A stretch of DNA of 64,000 nucleotides, from contig NZ_FOZW01000010.1 of assembly GCF_900116195.1 (NCBI RefSeq), positions 1 to 64,000 of the forward strand. Reading direction: 5' to 3'. The notes under the pieces were generated by a model. It made no database searches, had not been told where the DNA came from, and was given only the letters and a program-made list of their open reading frames with translations. Below, one piece after another: positions 27,893 through 39,221 of this stretch. Both the position numbers and the translations under genes were made by a program. Positions within the stretch are counted from its first letter, which is position 1. Every line of letters begins with the position of its first letter. Source of the stretch: Alloyangia pacifica. Lineage in GTDB: Bacteria; Pseudomonadota; Alphaproteobacteria; Rhodobacterales; Rhodobacteraceae.

Positions 27893-29431
27893 TCAGGCGT
27901 AGGTCGCGGCGAATTCGTCGAGCACTGCCTTCAGCTTGTCCGCGGGTTCACCCTTGATCTTCGGATCGTCGTTTTCGATCCACTCGAGGATGTCCTTGCG
28001 CTGGCCGCGCAGGAACGCGAGCAGGGCAGCTTCGTACTTGCCGACTTCCTTGACCGGAACGTTGTCCAGATAGCCGTTGGTGCCTGCGAAGATGATGCAG
28101 ACGATCTCGGCGTTGGTCAGCGGCGAGTACTGCGGCTGCTTCATCAGCTCGGTCAGACGTGCACCGCGGTTCAGCAGCTTCTGGGTCGAGGCATCGAGGT
28201 CCGAACCGAACTGGGCGAAGGCCGCCATCTCGCGGTACTGCGCGAGCGACAGTTTCACCGGGCCGGCAACCGAGGACATTGCCTTGGTCTGAGCGGACGA
28301 ACCCACGCGCGACACCGACAGACCGGTGTTCACGGCCGGGCGGATGCCCTGGAAGAACAGTTCGGTCTCGAGGAAGATCTGGCCGTCGGTGATCGAGATC
28401 ACGTTGGTCGGGATGAAGGCCGACACGTCGCCGCCCTGGGTCTCGATGATCGGCAGCGCGGTCAGCGAGCCGGCACCGTGATCCTCGTTCAGCTTCGCCG
28501 AACGCTCGAGGAGGCGCGAGTGGAGGTAGAACACGTCGCCCGGGTACGCTTCACGGCCCGGCGGGCGGCGCAGCAGCAGCGACATCTGGCGGTAGGACAC
28601 GGCCTGCTTGGACAGGTCATCATAGATGATGAGCGCGTGCTTGCCGTTGTCGCGGAAGTACTCTGCCATCGCGGTCGCGGTGTAGGGCGCGAGGTACTGC
28701 ATCGGAGCCGGGTCGGACGCGGTTGCGGCCACGACGATCGAGTAGTCGATCGCGCCGGTTGCTTCCAGACGCTTCACCAGCTGCGCAACGGTCGAGCGCT
28801 TCTGGCCGACGGCCACGTAGACGCAGTACAGCTTCTTGCTGTCGTCGTCGCCGGCGGCGTCGTTGTAGGACTTCTGGTTCAGGATGGTGTCGAGCGCGAT
28901 CGCGGTCTTGCCGGTCTGGCGGTCGCCAATGATCAGCTCGCGCTGGCCACGGCCGATCGGGATCATTGCGTCGACCGACTTGAGGCCGGTTGCCATCGGC
29001 TCGTGAACCGACTTACGCGGGATGATGCCCGGTGCCTTCACGTCGGCGACGCGACGCTCGGAGGTTGCGATCGGGCCCTTGCCGTCGAGCGGGTTGCCGA
29101 GGCCGTCGACCACGCGGCCAAGCAGGGCTTCGCCCGCCGGCACGTCCACGATCGAGTTGGTGCGCTTGACGACGTCGCCTTCCTTGATGTCCCGGTCGGA
29201 GCCGAAGATCACCACACCGACGTTGTCGGCTTCCAGGTTCAGCGCCATACCCATGATGCCGCCCGGGAATTCGACCATCTCGCCGGCTTTCACGCTGTCG
29301 AGACCGTGGACACGCGCGATGCCGTCACCGACGGACAGCACGCGACCCACTTCTGCGACTTCGGCCTCCTGACCGAAGTTCTTGATCTGCTCCTTTAGGA
29401 TCGCAGAAATCTCGGCTGCTTGGATACCCAT
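27893..29431 (-). CDS. atpA: F1 ATP synthase alpha subunit
   Basis: Non-catalytic nucleotide-binding subunit of the F1 hexamer. The 512-aa product has the P-loop [18 protein letters not shown], the [53 protein letters not shown] segment in order, and [19 protein letters not shown]. Length is normal. The atpH stop codon and the atpA start codon are directly adjacent (TAAATG), which implies coupled translation. Confidence 0.98.
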   Translation of the reverse strand: MGIQAAEISAILKEQIKNFGQEAEVAEVGRVLSVGDGIARVHGLDSVKAGEMVEFPGGIMGMALNLEADNVGVVIFGSDRDIKEGDVVKRTNSIVDVPAGEALLGRVVDGLGNPLDGKGPIATSERRVADVKAPGIIPRKSVHEPMATGLKSVDAMIPIGRGQRELIIGDRQTGKTAIALDTILNQKSYNDAAGDDDSKKLYCVYVAVGQKRSTVAQLVKRLEATGAIDYSIVVAATASDPAPMQYLAPYTATAMAEYFRDNGKHALIIYDDLSKQAVSYRQMSLLLRRPPGREAYPGDVFYLHSRLLERSAKLNEDHGAGSLTALPIIETQGGDVSAFIPTNVISITDGQIFLETELFFQGIRPAVNTGLSVSRVGSSAQTKAMSSVAGPVKLSLAQYREMAAFAQFGSDLDASTQKLLNRGARLTELMKQPQYSPLTNAEIVCIIFAGTNGYLDNVPVKEVGKYEAALLAFLRGQRKDILEWIENDDPKIKGEPADKLKAVLDEFAATYA

Positions 29432-29992
29432 TTATCCGACCTCTTTCATTGCATTCTGGAGGGAGTTGAGCTTCGAGCGGATCGACGTGTCGACCATCTT
29501 CGAGCCCACCTTAACAACGAGACCGCCGATGAGGCTCTCATCCACGGTCGATTTGATCTTCACGTCCGAGCCGATCTGCGACTTCAGAGTCGCGGCAAGC
29601 TCGGTCGCCTGAGCCGGGGTCAGCTCGATGGCGGAGGTCACCTCGGCGGTCACCTCGCCCTTTTCTGCGGCGATCATCTCGCGCAGGTGGGCGATCAGCT
29701 GCGGCAGCGCGAAGAGACGACGCTTGGAGGCCATCAGCCCCAGCGTGTTCGTCAGCACGGGCGCGAGGCCCATCTTCGCAGCGATTGCCATGATTGCCTT
29801 GCCCTGCGCTTCGCGGGTGTAGACCGGCGAAGAGATCAGATCCTTCAGCTCAGCGCTTTCACCGAGTGCGGCGGACAGATCGTCGATACCGCTCTCGAGC
29901 TTGTCGAGCGCTTTTTCCTCTTTGGCGATCCCAAAGACCGCCGTGGCATAGCGCGCCGCGATGCCGCTGGAGATCGAAGCTGGTTCAGACAC
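29432..29992 (-). CDS. atpH: F1 ATP synthase delta subunit
   Basis: Links the top of F1 to the b/b' stator. I choose the GTG at 29992, giving 186 aa that begin with [25 protein letters not shown], because GGAAGG lies 6 bp before it and this matches the family start; the GTG two codons upstream would sit on the ribosome binding site itself. The C-terminal [32 protein letters not shown] is the conserved stator contact. It is the first gene of the F1 operon. Confidence 0.95.
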   Translation of the reverse strand: MSEPASISSGIAARYATAVFGIAKEEKALDKLESGIDDLSAALGESAELKDLISSPVYTREAQGKAIMAIAAKMGLAPVLTNTLGLMASKRRLFALPQLIAHLREMIAAEKGEVTAEVTSAIELTPAQATELAATLKSQIGSDVKIKSTVDESLIGGLVVKVGSKMVDTSIRSKLNSLQNAMKEVG

Positions 29993-30246
29993 GTCCACCC
30001 TTCCGATATGAGGCCCCCGCGACGCACGGAAGTGATCCGGCGTCCGGAGGCGTTGTCCCTGCCCTGATGCCCTCAGGGCGTCGAAATCGCCGACGATCTA
30101 TCAGAGCGATGGGGACCTCGCAACATGCTAACGGCCATTTAACCACCTGCGGAGCGTAGCTTTTCCGGCTCCCGACCGCCCCCGCGCGGCATTGCGGCAG
30201 ACAGGGCTATGGAATGTCTCGCTTTTTCGTGATCCCCGGAAATAAT

Positions 30247-30310
30247 GCGTCACGAAAGCGCAGGTTTTGATCACGCGTCACGCTAGCGCAAACGTGCGAG
30301 CGGCGTCACA
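30247..30310. promoter_or_regulatory. Three GCGTCAC repeats at exact 28-bp spacing upstream of atpH
   Basis: GCGTCACG occurs at 30247-30254 and 30275-30282 and GCGTCACA at 30303-30310, each 28 bp apart. They lie in the 380-bp gap between the methyltransferase gene and atpH, both on the minus strand. An inverted repeat, TTTCGTGA (30225-30232) with TCACGAAA (30250-30257), overlaps the first copy. The arrangement looks like operator or activator sites for the ATP synthase operon, which needs a strong promoter here. I could not identify the factor or a clear -10/-35 pair. Confidence 0.35.
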
Positions 30311-30372
30311 ATCTTAGGGAGATGAGTGCGCTTGCAGCGGCTTGGGCGAATCTTTCGCCCTGCCCCGCAGCG

Positions 30373-31122
30373 TCAAACCGGCTTCGGCTCCTTGCTGGGC
30401 ACCGGGCTCAGCACCTCGAGCGGGCTCGGCACGCGGACTTTCTCGCCGATGCCCTTGCGCTGCGGCGGGTAACGCTTGGAGGCGCGCACCATCAGCACCC
30501 CGCCCGCCATCACTGCCGGCACCGTGCGGCCGATCCGCTCCCAGACCGGCGCGGTCTTCATCCAGAAGCGCCGGGTCGAAGGAGGCTGGTAGAGCACCGA
30601 GGCATGCGAGACCCGCAGGAAATCATGCGCCCGGAGCTGCGCGTCGAGCTGGCTCAGCGAGTAAGGGCGCCCCTGCCCGAAAGGCGTGCTCTCCGAGCGC
30701 GCCCAGAGCCCCGAACGGTTGGGCACGATGAACAGCACCTCACCCCCCGGCCCCAGCGTCCGGTAGCATTCATCGAGCAGCGCGGTGATGTTGTTGCAGG
30801 TCTCCAGCCCGTGCATGACCACCAGCCGGTCCAGATGCCCGGTCTCCACCGGCCAAAGCATCTCTTCGGTCAGCACCGAGACGTTCGGCATCCCCGCGGG
30901 CCAGCGCATCACCCCCTGCGGCGCGGGCATCAGCGCCATCACCCGGCGCGCCTGCGCGAGGTAGGGGCGCAGCACCGGCACGGCAAAGCCGTAGCCTGCA
31001 ACATTCAGCCCCTGCGCCTCGGGCCAGAATCGCAGCACCTGGTCGCGCAGGGCGCCACGCGCCGCGCGGCCAAGCGCGCTGCGATAGTAGAAGTCGCGAA
31101 GCGCCTGCACATCCGGATGCAT
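30373..31122 (-). CDS. SAM-dependent methyltransferase (class I)
   Basis: The 249-aa product looks like a class I methyltransferase of the type-11 group: an N-terminal helix ([24 protein letters not shown]), a SAM-site strand with a weak GxGxx pattern ([13 protein letters not shown]), [73 protein letters not shown] toward the middle. The C-terminal part has a hydrophobic, possibly membrane-associated stretch ([19 protein letters not shown]). Substrate is unknown. It is divergent from gloB 74 bp away; that pairing is, from memory, common in Rhodobacteraceae. Confidence 0.82.
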   Translation of the reverse strand: MHPDVQALRDFYYRSALGRAARGALRDQVLRFWPEAQGLNVAGYGFAVPVLRPYLAQARRVMALMPAPQGVMRWPAGMPNVSVLTEEMLWPVETGHLDRLVVMHGLETCNNITALLDECYRTLGPGGEVLFIVPNRSGLWARSESTPFGQGRPYSLSQLDAQLRAHDFLRVSHASVLYQPPSTRRFWMKTAPVWERIGRTVPAVMAGGVLMVRASKRYPPQRKGIGEKVRVPSPLEVLSPVPSKEPKPV

Positions 31123-31196
31123 TGCGGGCCGTCGTCCCTTGCGTCAGTCTGGGTCTCTCTCGCGAGTCACTCTGTCAAAGCCTTGAAGGAAAAGCC

Positions 31197-31958
31197 ATGC
31201 CCCTCGAGATCGTCACCGTCCCCTGCCTGAGCGACAACTACGCCTACGTGGTGAAGGGCCCCGAGGGCGTGATCCTGATCGACGCCCCCGAGGCGACGCC
31301 GATCGAGGCGGCGCTCGATGCGCGCGGCTGGTCGCTCGATGCGATTCTCATCACCCACCATCACCATGACCACGTCGAGGGCATCAAACCGTTGCGCGAT
31401 CGCTACGGCTGCACCGTGATCGGCCCCCGCGCCGAGGCGGCAAAGATCGACGGTCTCGACCAACTCGTGGCGGGCGGCGACGAGTTCTCGGTCGCGGGTG
31501 TCGGCGTGCATGTCATCGATGTTCCCGGCCACACGCTGGGCCATATCGCCTTCTACATGCCGCAGGCGCAGGCCGCCTTCACCGCCGACAGCCTCATGGC
31601 GCTTGGCTGCGGACGGCTGTTCGAGGGCGATGCCGAGATGATGTGGGCCTCGATGCAGCGGCTCATGGCGCTGCCTTCGGACACGATGATTTGCTCGGGC
31701 CACGAATACACTTCCGCCAACGCCAGATTTGCGCTTACTATTGAACCAGAGAACGCCGAGCTTAAATCTCGGTGTGACGCCATCGCCAAAGCCCGGACAG
31801 AGGGGCGAGCTACCGCCTCCTGCGCGCTGTCCGAGGAACTGGCCACCAACCCTTTCCTGCGACCGGACTCTCCCGAGATCCGCGAGCGGCTCGGCTTGAC
31901 CGAGGCGACGGATGCCGTTGTCTTTGCCGAAATCCGCGCCAGGAAAGACCGCTTTTAG
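31197..31958 (+). CDS. gloB: Hydroxyacylglutathione hydrolase (glyoxalase II)
   Basis: Hydrolyses S-lactoylglutathione to lactate and glutathione in methylglyoxal detoxification. The 253-aa metallo-beta-lactamase-fold protein has the metal motif THHHHDHVEG, the second-shell DVPGHTLGHIAFY and FTADSLMALGCGRLFEG, and SGHEYTSANARFALTIEP with the C-terminal glutathione-site region EELATNPFLR. ATG 31197 follows AAGGAAAAGCC. A divergent methyltransferase lies upstream, and clpA follows 152 bp later on the same strand, probably from its own promoter. Confidence 0.95.
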   Translation: MPLEIVTVPCLSDNYAYVVKGPEGVILIDAPEATPIEAALDARGWSLDAILITHHHHDHVEGIKPLRDRYGCTVIGPRAEAAKIDGLDQLVAGGDEFSVAGVGVHVIDVPGHTLGHIAFYMPQAQAAFTADSLMALGCGRLFEGDAEMMWASMQRLMALPSDTMICSGHEYTSANARFALTIEPENAELKSRCDAIAKARTEGRATASCALSEELATNPFLRPDSPEIRERLGLTEATDAVVFAEIRARKDRF

Positions 31959-32110
31959 GCCGCCGCTTTTCACGCCACGTTGCGCCCTTCGGGACAAATG
32001 TGAGCGCCGCAAGCCTAGAAAAGACTTGAAGGATGGTCGTGATCGACCAAACTTTAACGGTAAGAGGCAATGTTGGGCCCGTGCCCGACGCAGACAGGAA
32101 GGAGCACGCC

Positions 32111-34438
<2,328 letters not shown>

Positions 34439-34440
34439 TC

Positions 34441-35397
34441 GTGCGCTTCGGCGCGCTGATATTGATGCTCTCCGCCGCGCCCGTCGCGGCGGAGAGTTTT
34501 CGTTTGGGCCTGCCCCTTGACTGCACGCTTGGCGAAGACTGCTTCATCGAGGATTACGTCGATCACGAGCCCGCCCCCGGCGCGCAGAAGGATTTCGCCT
34601 GCGCCTTCAACTCGCGCGATGGGCACAAGGGCACGGATATCGCCCTGCTCGACTTCGACCGGATCGCCGAAGGGGTCGCGGTCCGCGCCGCGGCCCCGGG
34701 CCGCATTCTGCGCGCCCGCGACGGCATGGCGGATGATCCAAACATGACCGGCGTCACCGAGCAGAACGCCTGCGGCAACGCCGTGCTCGTAGATCATGGC
34801 GGGGGCTGGCAGACCCTGTATTGCCACATGCGCGAAGGCTCCGTGGCCGACGTGATCACACCCGGAATGGACGTCGAGGCAGGAACGCAGCTCGGCCTCG
34901 TCGGCCTCTCGGGCCAGACCAATCACCCCCACCTGCATCTGGCGGTGATGAAAGACGGAAAGATCGTCGACCCTTTCGCCCCCGATGCAGGCGCTGCCTG
35001 CGGCACCGAGCAGGAGACGCTCTGGGCAGAGCCGCCGACCTACTACCGGACCGGGCTGATGACGGCGGGCTTCTCGACGTCGATCCCCTCCCTCGACGCG
35101 GTGCGCAGCGGCGCGGCGCGGGTGACGCGTGCCGAGCGAAACGCGGCGCTCGTCGTTTACGCCCATGTTGCCTATGGCGAGACCGGAGACCTGCTAACCG
35201 TCTCCGGACGAGGCCCGGACGGCGAGGTCTTTCGCAAGGAAATCGTCCTGGAACAGCCACAGGTGAGCCTGGTGCAGGCCTTCGGGCGCAAGCCCCCGCC
35301 AGGCGGTTGGCCCGCGGGCGACTATGTTGGCGAGGTACTTCTGACCCGCGACGGGATCGTAATCGCGCATCGCTTCGCCGACGTCACCGTTCACTGA
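34441..35397 (+). CDS. Exported M23-family metallopeptidase (LytM type)
   Basis: Secreted peptidoglycan endopeptidase candidate. The 318-aa product has a short signal peptide (GTG start at 34441, cleavage near PVAAES), then an M23 domain with zinc motif GHKGTDIALLD (His61, Asp65) and HPHLHLAV (about 161-168), so the catalytic residues are intact. The C-terminal third (about 215-318) is a beta-rich domain I do not recognise. It starts 2 bp after the clpA stop codon without a strong ribosome binding site, so it is probably coupled to clpA. A short CCCGCG/CGCGGG hairpin follows at 35399-35422. Confidence 0.88.
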   Translation: MRFGALILMLSAAPVAAESFRLGLPLDCTLGEDCFIEDYVDHEPAPGAQKDFACAFNSRDGHKGTDIALLDFDRIAEGVAVRAAAPGRILRARDGMADDPNMTGVTEQNACGNAVLVDHGGGWQTLYCHMREGSVADVITPGMDVEAGTQLGLVGLSGQTNHPHLHLAVMKDGKIVDPFAPDAGAACGTEQETLWAEPPTYYRTGLMTAGFSTSIPSLDAVRSGAARVTRAERNAALVVYAHVAYGETGDLLTVSGRGPDGEVFRKEIVLEQPQVSLVQAFGRKPPPGGWPAGDYVGEVLLTRDGIVIAHRFADVTVH

Positions 35398-35438
35398 TCC
35401 CGCGCCGCGAGCCCGACGCGGGTCCTATTTCACAAGCC

Positions 35439-37340
35439 TCACTTCTCGGTCAGCTTCAGCTCGATGCGGCGGTTCTGAGCCCGCGCGGCCTCGGTGTCCG
35501 CAGGGTTGATCGGCTGGAATTCCCCGAAGCCGTTGGCTGCGAGCCGCTGCGGCGGGATGCCCTCGTTGTCGACCATGTAGCGCACCACCGAGAGCGCCCG
35601 CGCCTGGCTGAGTTCCCAGTTGTCGGCAAAAGGCGCGCCCGGGCGCAGCGGCGTGTCGTCGGTGTGCCCGTCGACCCGCAGGATCCAGTTGATCCCCGGC
35701 GGAATGTCCTGCGCGATGGTCCGGATCAGCCCGGCGACTTTGGAGATTTCACCCTCGCCGACCGCGGAAAGCGTCGCGCCCCCCGGCGGGAAGAGCACCT
35801 CGGAGGAGAAGACGAAGCGGTCTCCCTCGATGCGCACGCCCTCCTGCTGGCCGATCACCTCGCGCAGGCGGCCGAAGAACTCGGAGCGGTAGCGTTCGAG
35901 ATCCTGCGCCTGCGCCTCGAGCCGCTTGCGCTCGGCCTCCTCGAGTTGCCGGCGCTTGCGTTCTTCGGCGGCGACACGGGCCAGCGCGGCGTTGAGGTCC
36001 GACCCAAGATTCTGGATTTGCACCTGTGCCTCGGCGTCCTTTTCGCGGCTGTCGTCGAGCAGCCCCTGCAGCTGCGACAGCTGCGTGCGCAGCGCCGCGA
36101 CCTGCTGGTTGAGCAGCTCGGATTGCTTTTGCGCAGCGCTGGCGCGGTCGTCGCTGGCCTCCAGCTCCTTGCGCGCCTGCGCCAGAAGCGCCTGTTGGCG
36201 CTCGTCGTCGCTCAGCCCCTCGGCCAGCTTGGCCTCGGCCTCGGCCTTGGCGGCCAGCGCCGCGGCCAGCCGATCGCGCACCTGCCGGGCGTCGAGCTGC
36301 ACGTCGCTCTGCGCCGCCAGCGCCTCGGCCAGCTTGACCTGCGCGGCATCGCGTTCGGCCCGCGCCGTGGCCAGATCGCTGCGCAGGCTGGCGAGTTGGC
36401 CCTGCGCGGTGTCGCCGCTCTGCTGGGCCTCTGTCAGCTCGCTCTCAAGCGCGACGATCCGTGCCTCCAACTCGTTGCTGTTGTCGGCGGCCAGCGCCGC
36501 GGCCAGCCGGGCGTTCAGCTCCGACTCCCCCTCGCGCGCGGCGGCGAGCAGGGTCAGCGTATCCTCGGCCTGCTTGCGCTGCTGTTCCAGCGACAGCGTC
36601 ATGGCTGTCAGCTCGGCCTGCGCGCCCTCGAGACGCTTGCGCAGCGCGGCGGCAGCTTCGGACTCGGCCAGCCGGCGCTGTTCCTCGTCGGTCAGATCCT
36701 GCTCCAGCGCGTCGACCTGCGCAGAGAGCCCGCCCAGCTGCACCTCCTGCTCGGAATTCTTCGACCGAAGGTCGGCGATCAGCGCCTCCATGGCCTCGCG
36801 CTGCGCGGCGGCGAGCCGGGCCGCCTCGGCCTGATCGTCCATCTCGGTGCGGGCAGAGGCCAGCGCGGTCTGCAGGGCGTCCCGGTCCGAGGTCAGCTCG
36901 TTTTTCTCGGCGGTCAGCTCGGTGATCGTCTGCTGTGCCCCGTCACGCTGCGCGATCAGCGAGGCGACCTGTTCCTCGAACGACGCGATGCGCCCCTGCT
37001 GCTCGTCGCGCTGCGCGGTGAGCGCGGTGATGATCGACTGCTGCTCGGCCATCTGCGTGGCATTGTCCGAAAGCGTCGCCTCCAGTTCCCCCAGCTGGTT
37101 GGTCAGCGCGGTGTTCTCGCGCTCCTGCACCCCCAGCGCCTGCGCCAGCGCCGCCAATTCGCCCGAGAGGCTGTTGAGCTCGGTCTCCTGACCGGTAATC
37201 GTCTCGCGCAGCACGAACTGGATCACCATGAAGATGGTGAGCACGAACATCAGCACCAGCAGCAGGCCCGTCATCGCATCGACGAAACCGGGCCAGATAT
37301 TGGCCTGAAGACGGGCTCCGGTGCGGCGGGACAGAGCCAT
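35439..37340 (-). CDS. MotB-like motor subunit with very long coiled coil and OmpA domain
   Basis: The 633-aa product has one membrane helix near the N-terminus (about 18-44, WPGFVDAMTGLLLVLMFVLT) with a buried Asp21 in the position of the proton-carrying Asp of MotB, TolR and ZorB. About 450 residues of Ala/Glu/Gln-rich coiled coil follow. The C-terminus (about 500-633) is an OmpA/MotB peptidoglycan-binding domain (ILRVDGHTDDTPL, ELSQARALSVVRYM, GFGEFQPINPADTEAARAQNRRIE). It is paired 3 bp downstream of the MotA/ExbB-like gene. A proton-driven envelope motor is inferred; what it drives is unknown. Confidence 0.85.
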   Translation of the reverse strand: MALSRRTGARLQANIWPGFVDAMTGLLLVLMFVLTIFMVIQFVLRETITGQETELNSLSGELAALAQALGVQERENTALTNQLGELEATLSDNATQMAEQQSIITALTAQRDEQQGRIASFEEQVASLIAQRDGAQQTITELTAEKNELTSDRDALQTALASARTEMDDQAEAARLAAAQREAMEALIADLRSKNSEQEVQLGGLSAQVDALEQDLTDEEQRRLAESEAAAALRKRLEGAQAELTAMTLSLEQQRKQAEDTLTLLAAAREGESELNARLAAALAADNSNELEARIVALESELTEAQQSGDTAQGQLASLRSDLATARAERDAAQVKLAEALAAQSDVQLDARQVRDRLAAALAAKAEAEAKLAEGLSDDERQQALLAQARKELEASDDRASAAQKQSELLNQQVAALRTQLSQLQGLLDDSREKDAEAQVQIQNLGSDLNAALARVAAEERKRRQLEEAERKRLEAQAQDLERYRSEFFGRLREVIGQQEGVRIEGDRFVFSSEVLFPPGGATLSAVGEGEISKVAGLIRTIAQDIPPGINWILRVDGHTDDTPLRPGAPFADNWELSQARALSVVRYMVDNEGIPPQRLAANGFGEFQPINPADTEAARAQNRRIELKLTEK

Positions 37341-37343
37341 GGA

Positions 37344-38558
37344 TTAGCCCTCGGATCCGCCGGAGCGCGCCGGCCCGGGGCGCACTGCGCGCACCTGCGG
37401 CGGCTGCGGGCGGGCGATCTGACCAAGCACGCGGGTCAGCGTGGCAAGATCGGTGCGCAGCTCGGCCATGCTTTCCTGCCGGCCGGCGGCCACCTCTTCC
37501 AGCAGCCGCAGCATCTGCACGTCGATCGAGCGCAGGCGCATCCGGCTCTCGGCATCCAGCCCCTCGGCGCTCTCGCGGCTTTCCAGCACCTCGATCAGCC
37601 GCTCCTGGCCTTCAGCGATCCTCGCCAGCGAATTGTTCGACGGCGCAGTGGCTTCCAGCCGCTCGGTCATCCGCTCGATGGAATCGGCGAGCTGGCCGAG
37701 CCGCCCCTCGATTTCCATGCGGCCCTGCTCGCTCTCGGCATAGAGCGCGCTCATCCGCTCCATCTGCTCGGTCATCTGGTCGAGCACCATGCCGATCAGC
37801 GCCTCGTCACCGCTGCCCTCGCCCTCCCCCGAGGAGAAGCTGAGCTTGGTGATCGAGCTGAGCCATTCCTCCAGTTCACGGTAGAAGCGGTTCTGGCCGT
37901 GGCCGGCGAAGAGCTCCAGCAGGCCGACGATCAGAGACCCGGCAAGGCCCAGCAGCGACGAGGCAAAGGCCACGCCCATGCCGCCCAGCTGCCCTTCGAG
38001 ACCGCTCATCAGCCGCGAGAAGGTCTGTACCCCGCTCTCGCCCTCTTCCGGCACGAGGCTGCGGATCGTGTCGACCAGCGCCGGCACCGTCGTGGCAAGC
38101 CCGTAGAAGGTGCCCAGCAGACCGAGGAAAATCAGCAGCGAGACGATGTAGCGGGTGATCTCACGCGCCTCGTCGATACGGGTCGCGACGGAGTCGAGGA
38201 TCGAACGGGTCGAGGTGGTGGTGATTTGCAGCCGCTTGTCGTGCCGGCGAAGCAGCGCCGCCAGCGGCGCCAGCAGGCGCGGCGCGCGCGCGCCGGCGTC
38301 GCGACCCGAGGCAAAGCCCTCGATCCAGCGCACCGAGGTGATCAGCTGCGCCACCTGCAGGAAACAGGCCAGCACCCCGAGCACGAAGACGAAGAGGATG
38401 AATCCGTTGAGATAGGGGTTCGACTGGAACACCGGCAGAACGCGCGGCAGCACCAGCACCGCCCCGGCACCGCATAGCCCGAGCACCGCCAGCATCAGCA
38501 GGATCTGGCGGATCGGTTGGCTGAAATGGGCCTCTGCCTCGAGGTCGCGTCGGTCCAT
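37344..38558 (-). CDS. MotA/ExbB-like proton-channel subunit
   Basis: The product of about 404 aa (ATG 38558, MDRRDLEAEAHFSQP; an in-frame ATG 18 codons upstream is possible) has four hydrophobic segments: ILLMLAVLGLCGAGAVLVL, LNGFILFVFVLGVLACFL, YIVSLLIFLGLLGTFYGLATTV and GVAFASSLLGLAGSLIVGLLELF. The last two carry the MotA/TolQ/ExbB signature (LGTFYGL and a Gly/Ser-rich pore helix). A C-terminal cytoplasmic region of about 150 residues is predicted coiled coil. It precedes the MotB-like gene by 3 bp, so the two should form a stator-like complex. There is no ExbD, TonB or flagellar gene nearby. Confidence 0.85.
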   Translation of the reverse strand: MDRRDLEAEAHFSQPIRQILLMLAVLGLCGAGAVLVLPRVLPVFQSNPYLNGFILFVFVLGVLACFLQVAQLITSVRWIEGFASGRDAGARAPRLLAPLAALLRRHDKRLQITTTSTRSILDSVATRIDEAREITRYIVSLLIFLGLLGTFYGLATTVPALVDTIRSLVPEEGESGVQTFSRLMSGLEGQLGGMGVAFASSLLGLAGSLIVGLLELFAGHGQNRFYRELEEWLSSITKLSFSSGEGEGSGDEALIGMVLDQMTEQMERMSALYAESEQGRMEIEGRLGQLADSIERMTERLEATAPSNNSLARIAEGQERLIEVLESRESAEGLDAESRMRLRSIDVQMLRLLEEVAAGRQESMAELRTDLATLTRVLGQIARPQPPQVRAVRPGPARSGGSEG

Positions 38559-38612
38559 TTGGGGCACCTGGATTACCTTTATTCTGCGGGGCAGCGTAAG
38601 CCGTCGCCCCAA

Positions 38613-39158
38613 TCAAGCCAAGCCGTTATCGGTCAGCCCCCGCACGCGGTCCGCCAACCAGTGCAGCTCGGCATCAGGAATCCCCAGATGTTCGAGGTGG
38701 GAGGCAGTGTTGTAGAGATACTCGCTGTTCGGCCCGCGTCCGCCAATGGCCTGCGCGATGATCCGCGCCTGCTCTTCGAGGTCGAGCCCGCCGCAATACT
38801 GCACGTGGTCCGGATCGATGATGTAGGTCACCGCCTCGACCTCGCGGCCATCCTGCAGCACCAGCGGCAGCGTGGCCTCGTAGTAGGCCGCCGAGACGAG
38901 CTCGCGCTCACGCAGGTAGGCCAGCGTCGGCCCTTCGGTGCCCGGCTGCGCGCGCAGCGCCAGCCCCTCGCAGGAGGCGGCGTGCTCGGCGTCCAGTGCC
39001 AGCACCAGCCCCGGCGCCTCGGGCGTGCCGCGATGATGGATCGAGCGCATGCAGAACGAGCGGCGATAGCCGGGCAGCGTCGCATGGGCGCTCTCCGCCA
39101 CGGGAAAGCCGGGATTCCAAAGAAGTGAGCCGTAGCCGAAGACCCAAAGCGCCATCAT
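38613..39158 (-). CDS. Gamma-glutamylcyclotransferase (ChaC-like)
   Basis: The 181-aa product begins MMALWVFGYGSLLWNPGF, the defining glycine-rich YGSL substrate loop of the gamma-glutamylcyclotransferase fold, and continues with RSFCMRSIHHRGTPEAPGLVLALD and YLYNTASHLEHLGIPD, as in bacterial ChaC proteins. ChaC enzymes cleave glutathione to 5-oxoproline and Cys-Gly. AAGGA lies 5 bp before the double ATG at 39158/39155. It is upstream of the motor pair on the same strand and divergent from the DUF2125 gene. The enzymatic assignment is by family. Confidence 0.9.
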   Translation of the reverse strand: MMALWVFGYGSLLWNPGFPVAESAHATLPGYRRSFCMRSIHHRGTPEAPGLVLALDAEHAASCEGLALRAQPGTEGPTLAYLRERELVSAAYYEATLPLVLQDGREVEAVTYIIDPDHVQYCGGLDLEEQARIIAQAIGGRGPNSEYLYNTASHLEHLGIPDAELHWLADRVRGLTDNGLA

Positions 39159-39221
39159 TCTGGTCCTTTCCGCATGTGGGCTGTAAACACCAATCCTGTC
39201 CGTCAGAAAAGGGGGCGTAAG

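Noticed and set aside
34821-38477. Plus-strand open frame opposite the motor-pair genes (about 1218 codons)
   Set aside because: Shadow of the MotA/MotB-like genes. The translation is low complexity and has no recognisable domain.
35439-38558. Zorya anti-phage defence system
   Set aside because: The MotA/MotB-like pair recalls ZorA/ZorB, but no ZorC, ZorD or ZorE gene is adjacent and the neighbours are housekeeping. It looks like a core envelope motor.
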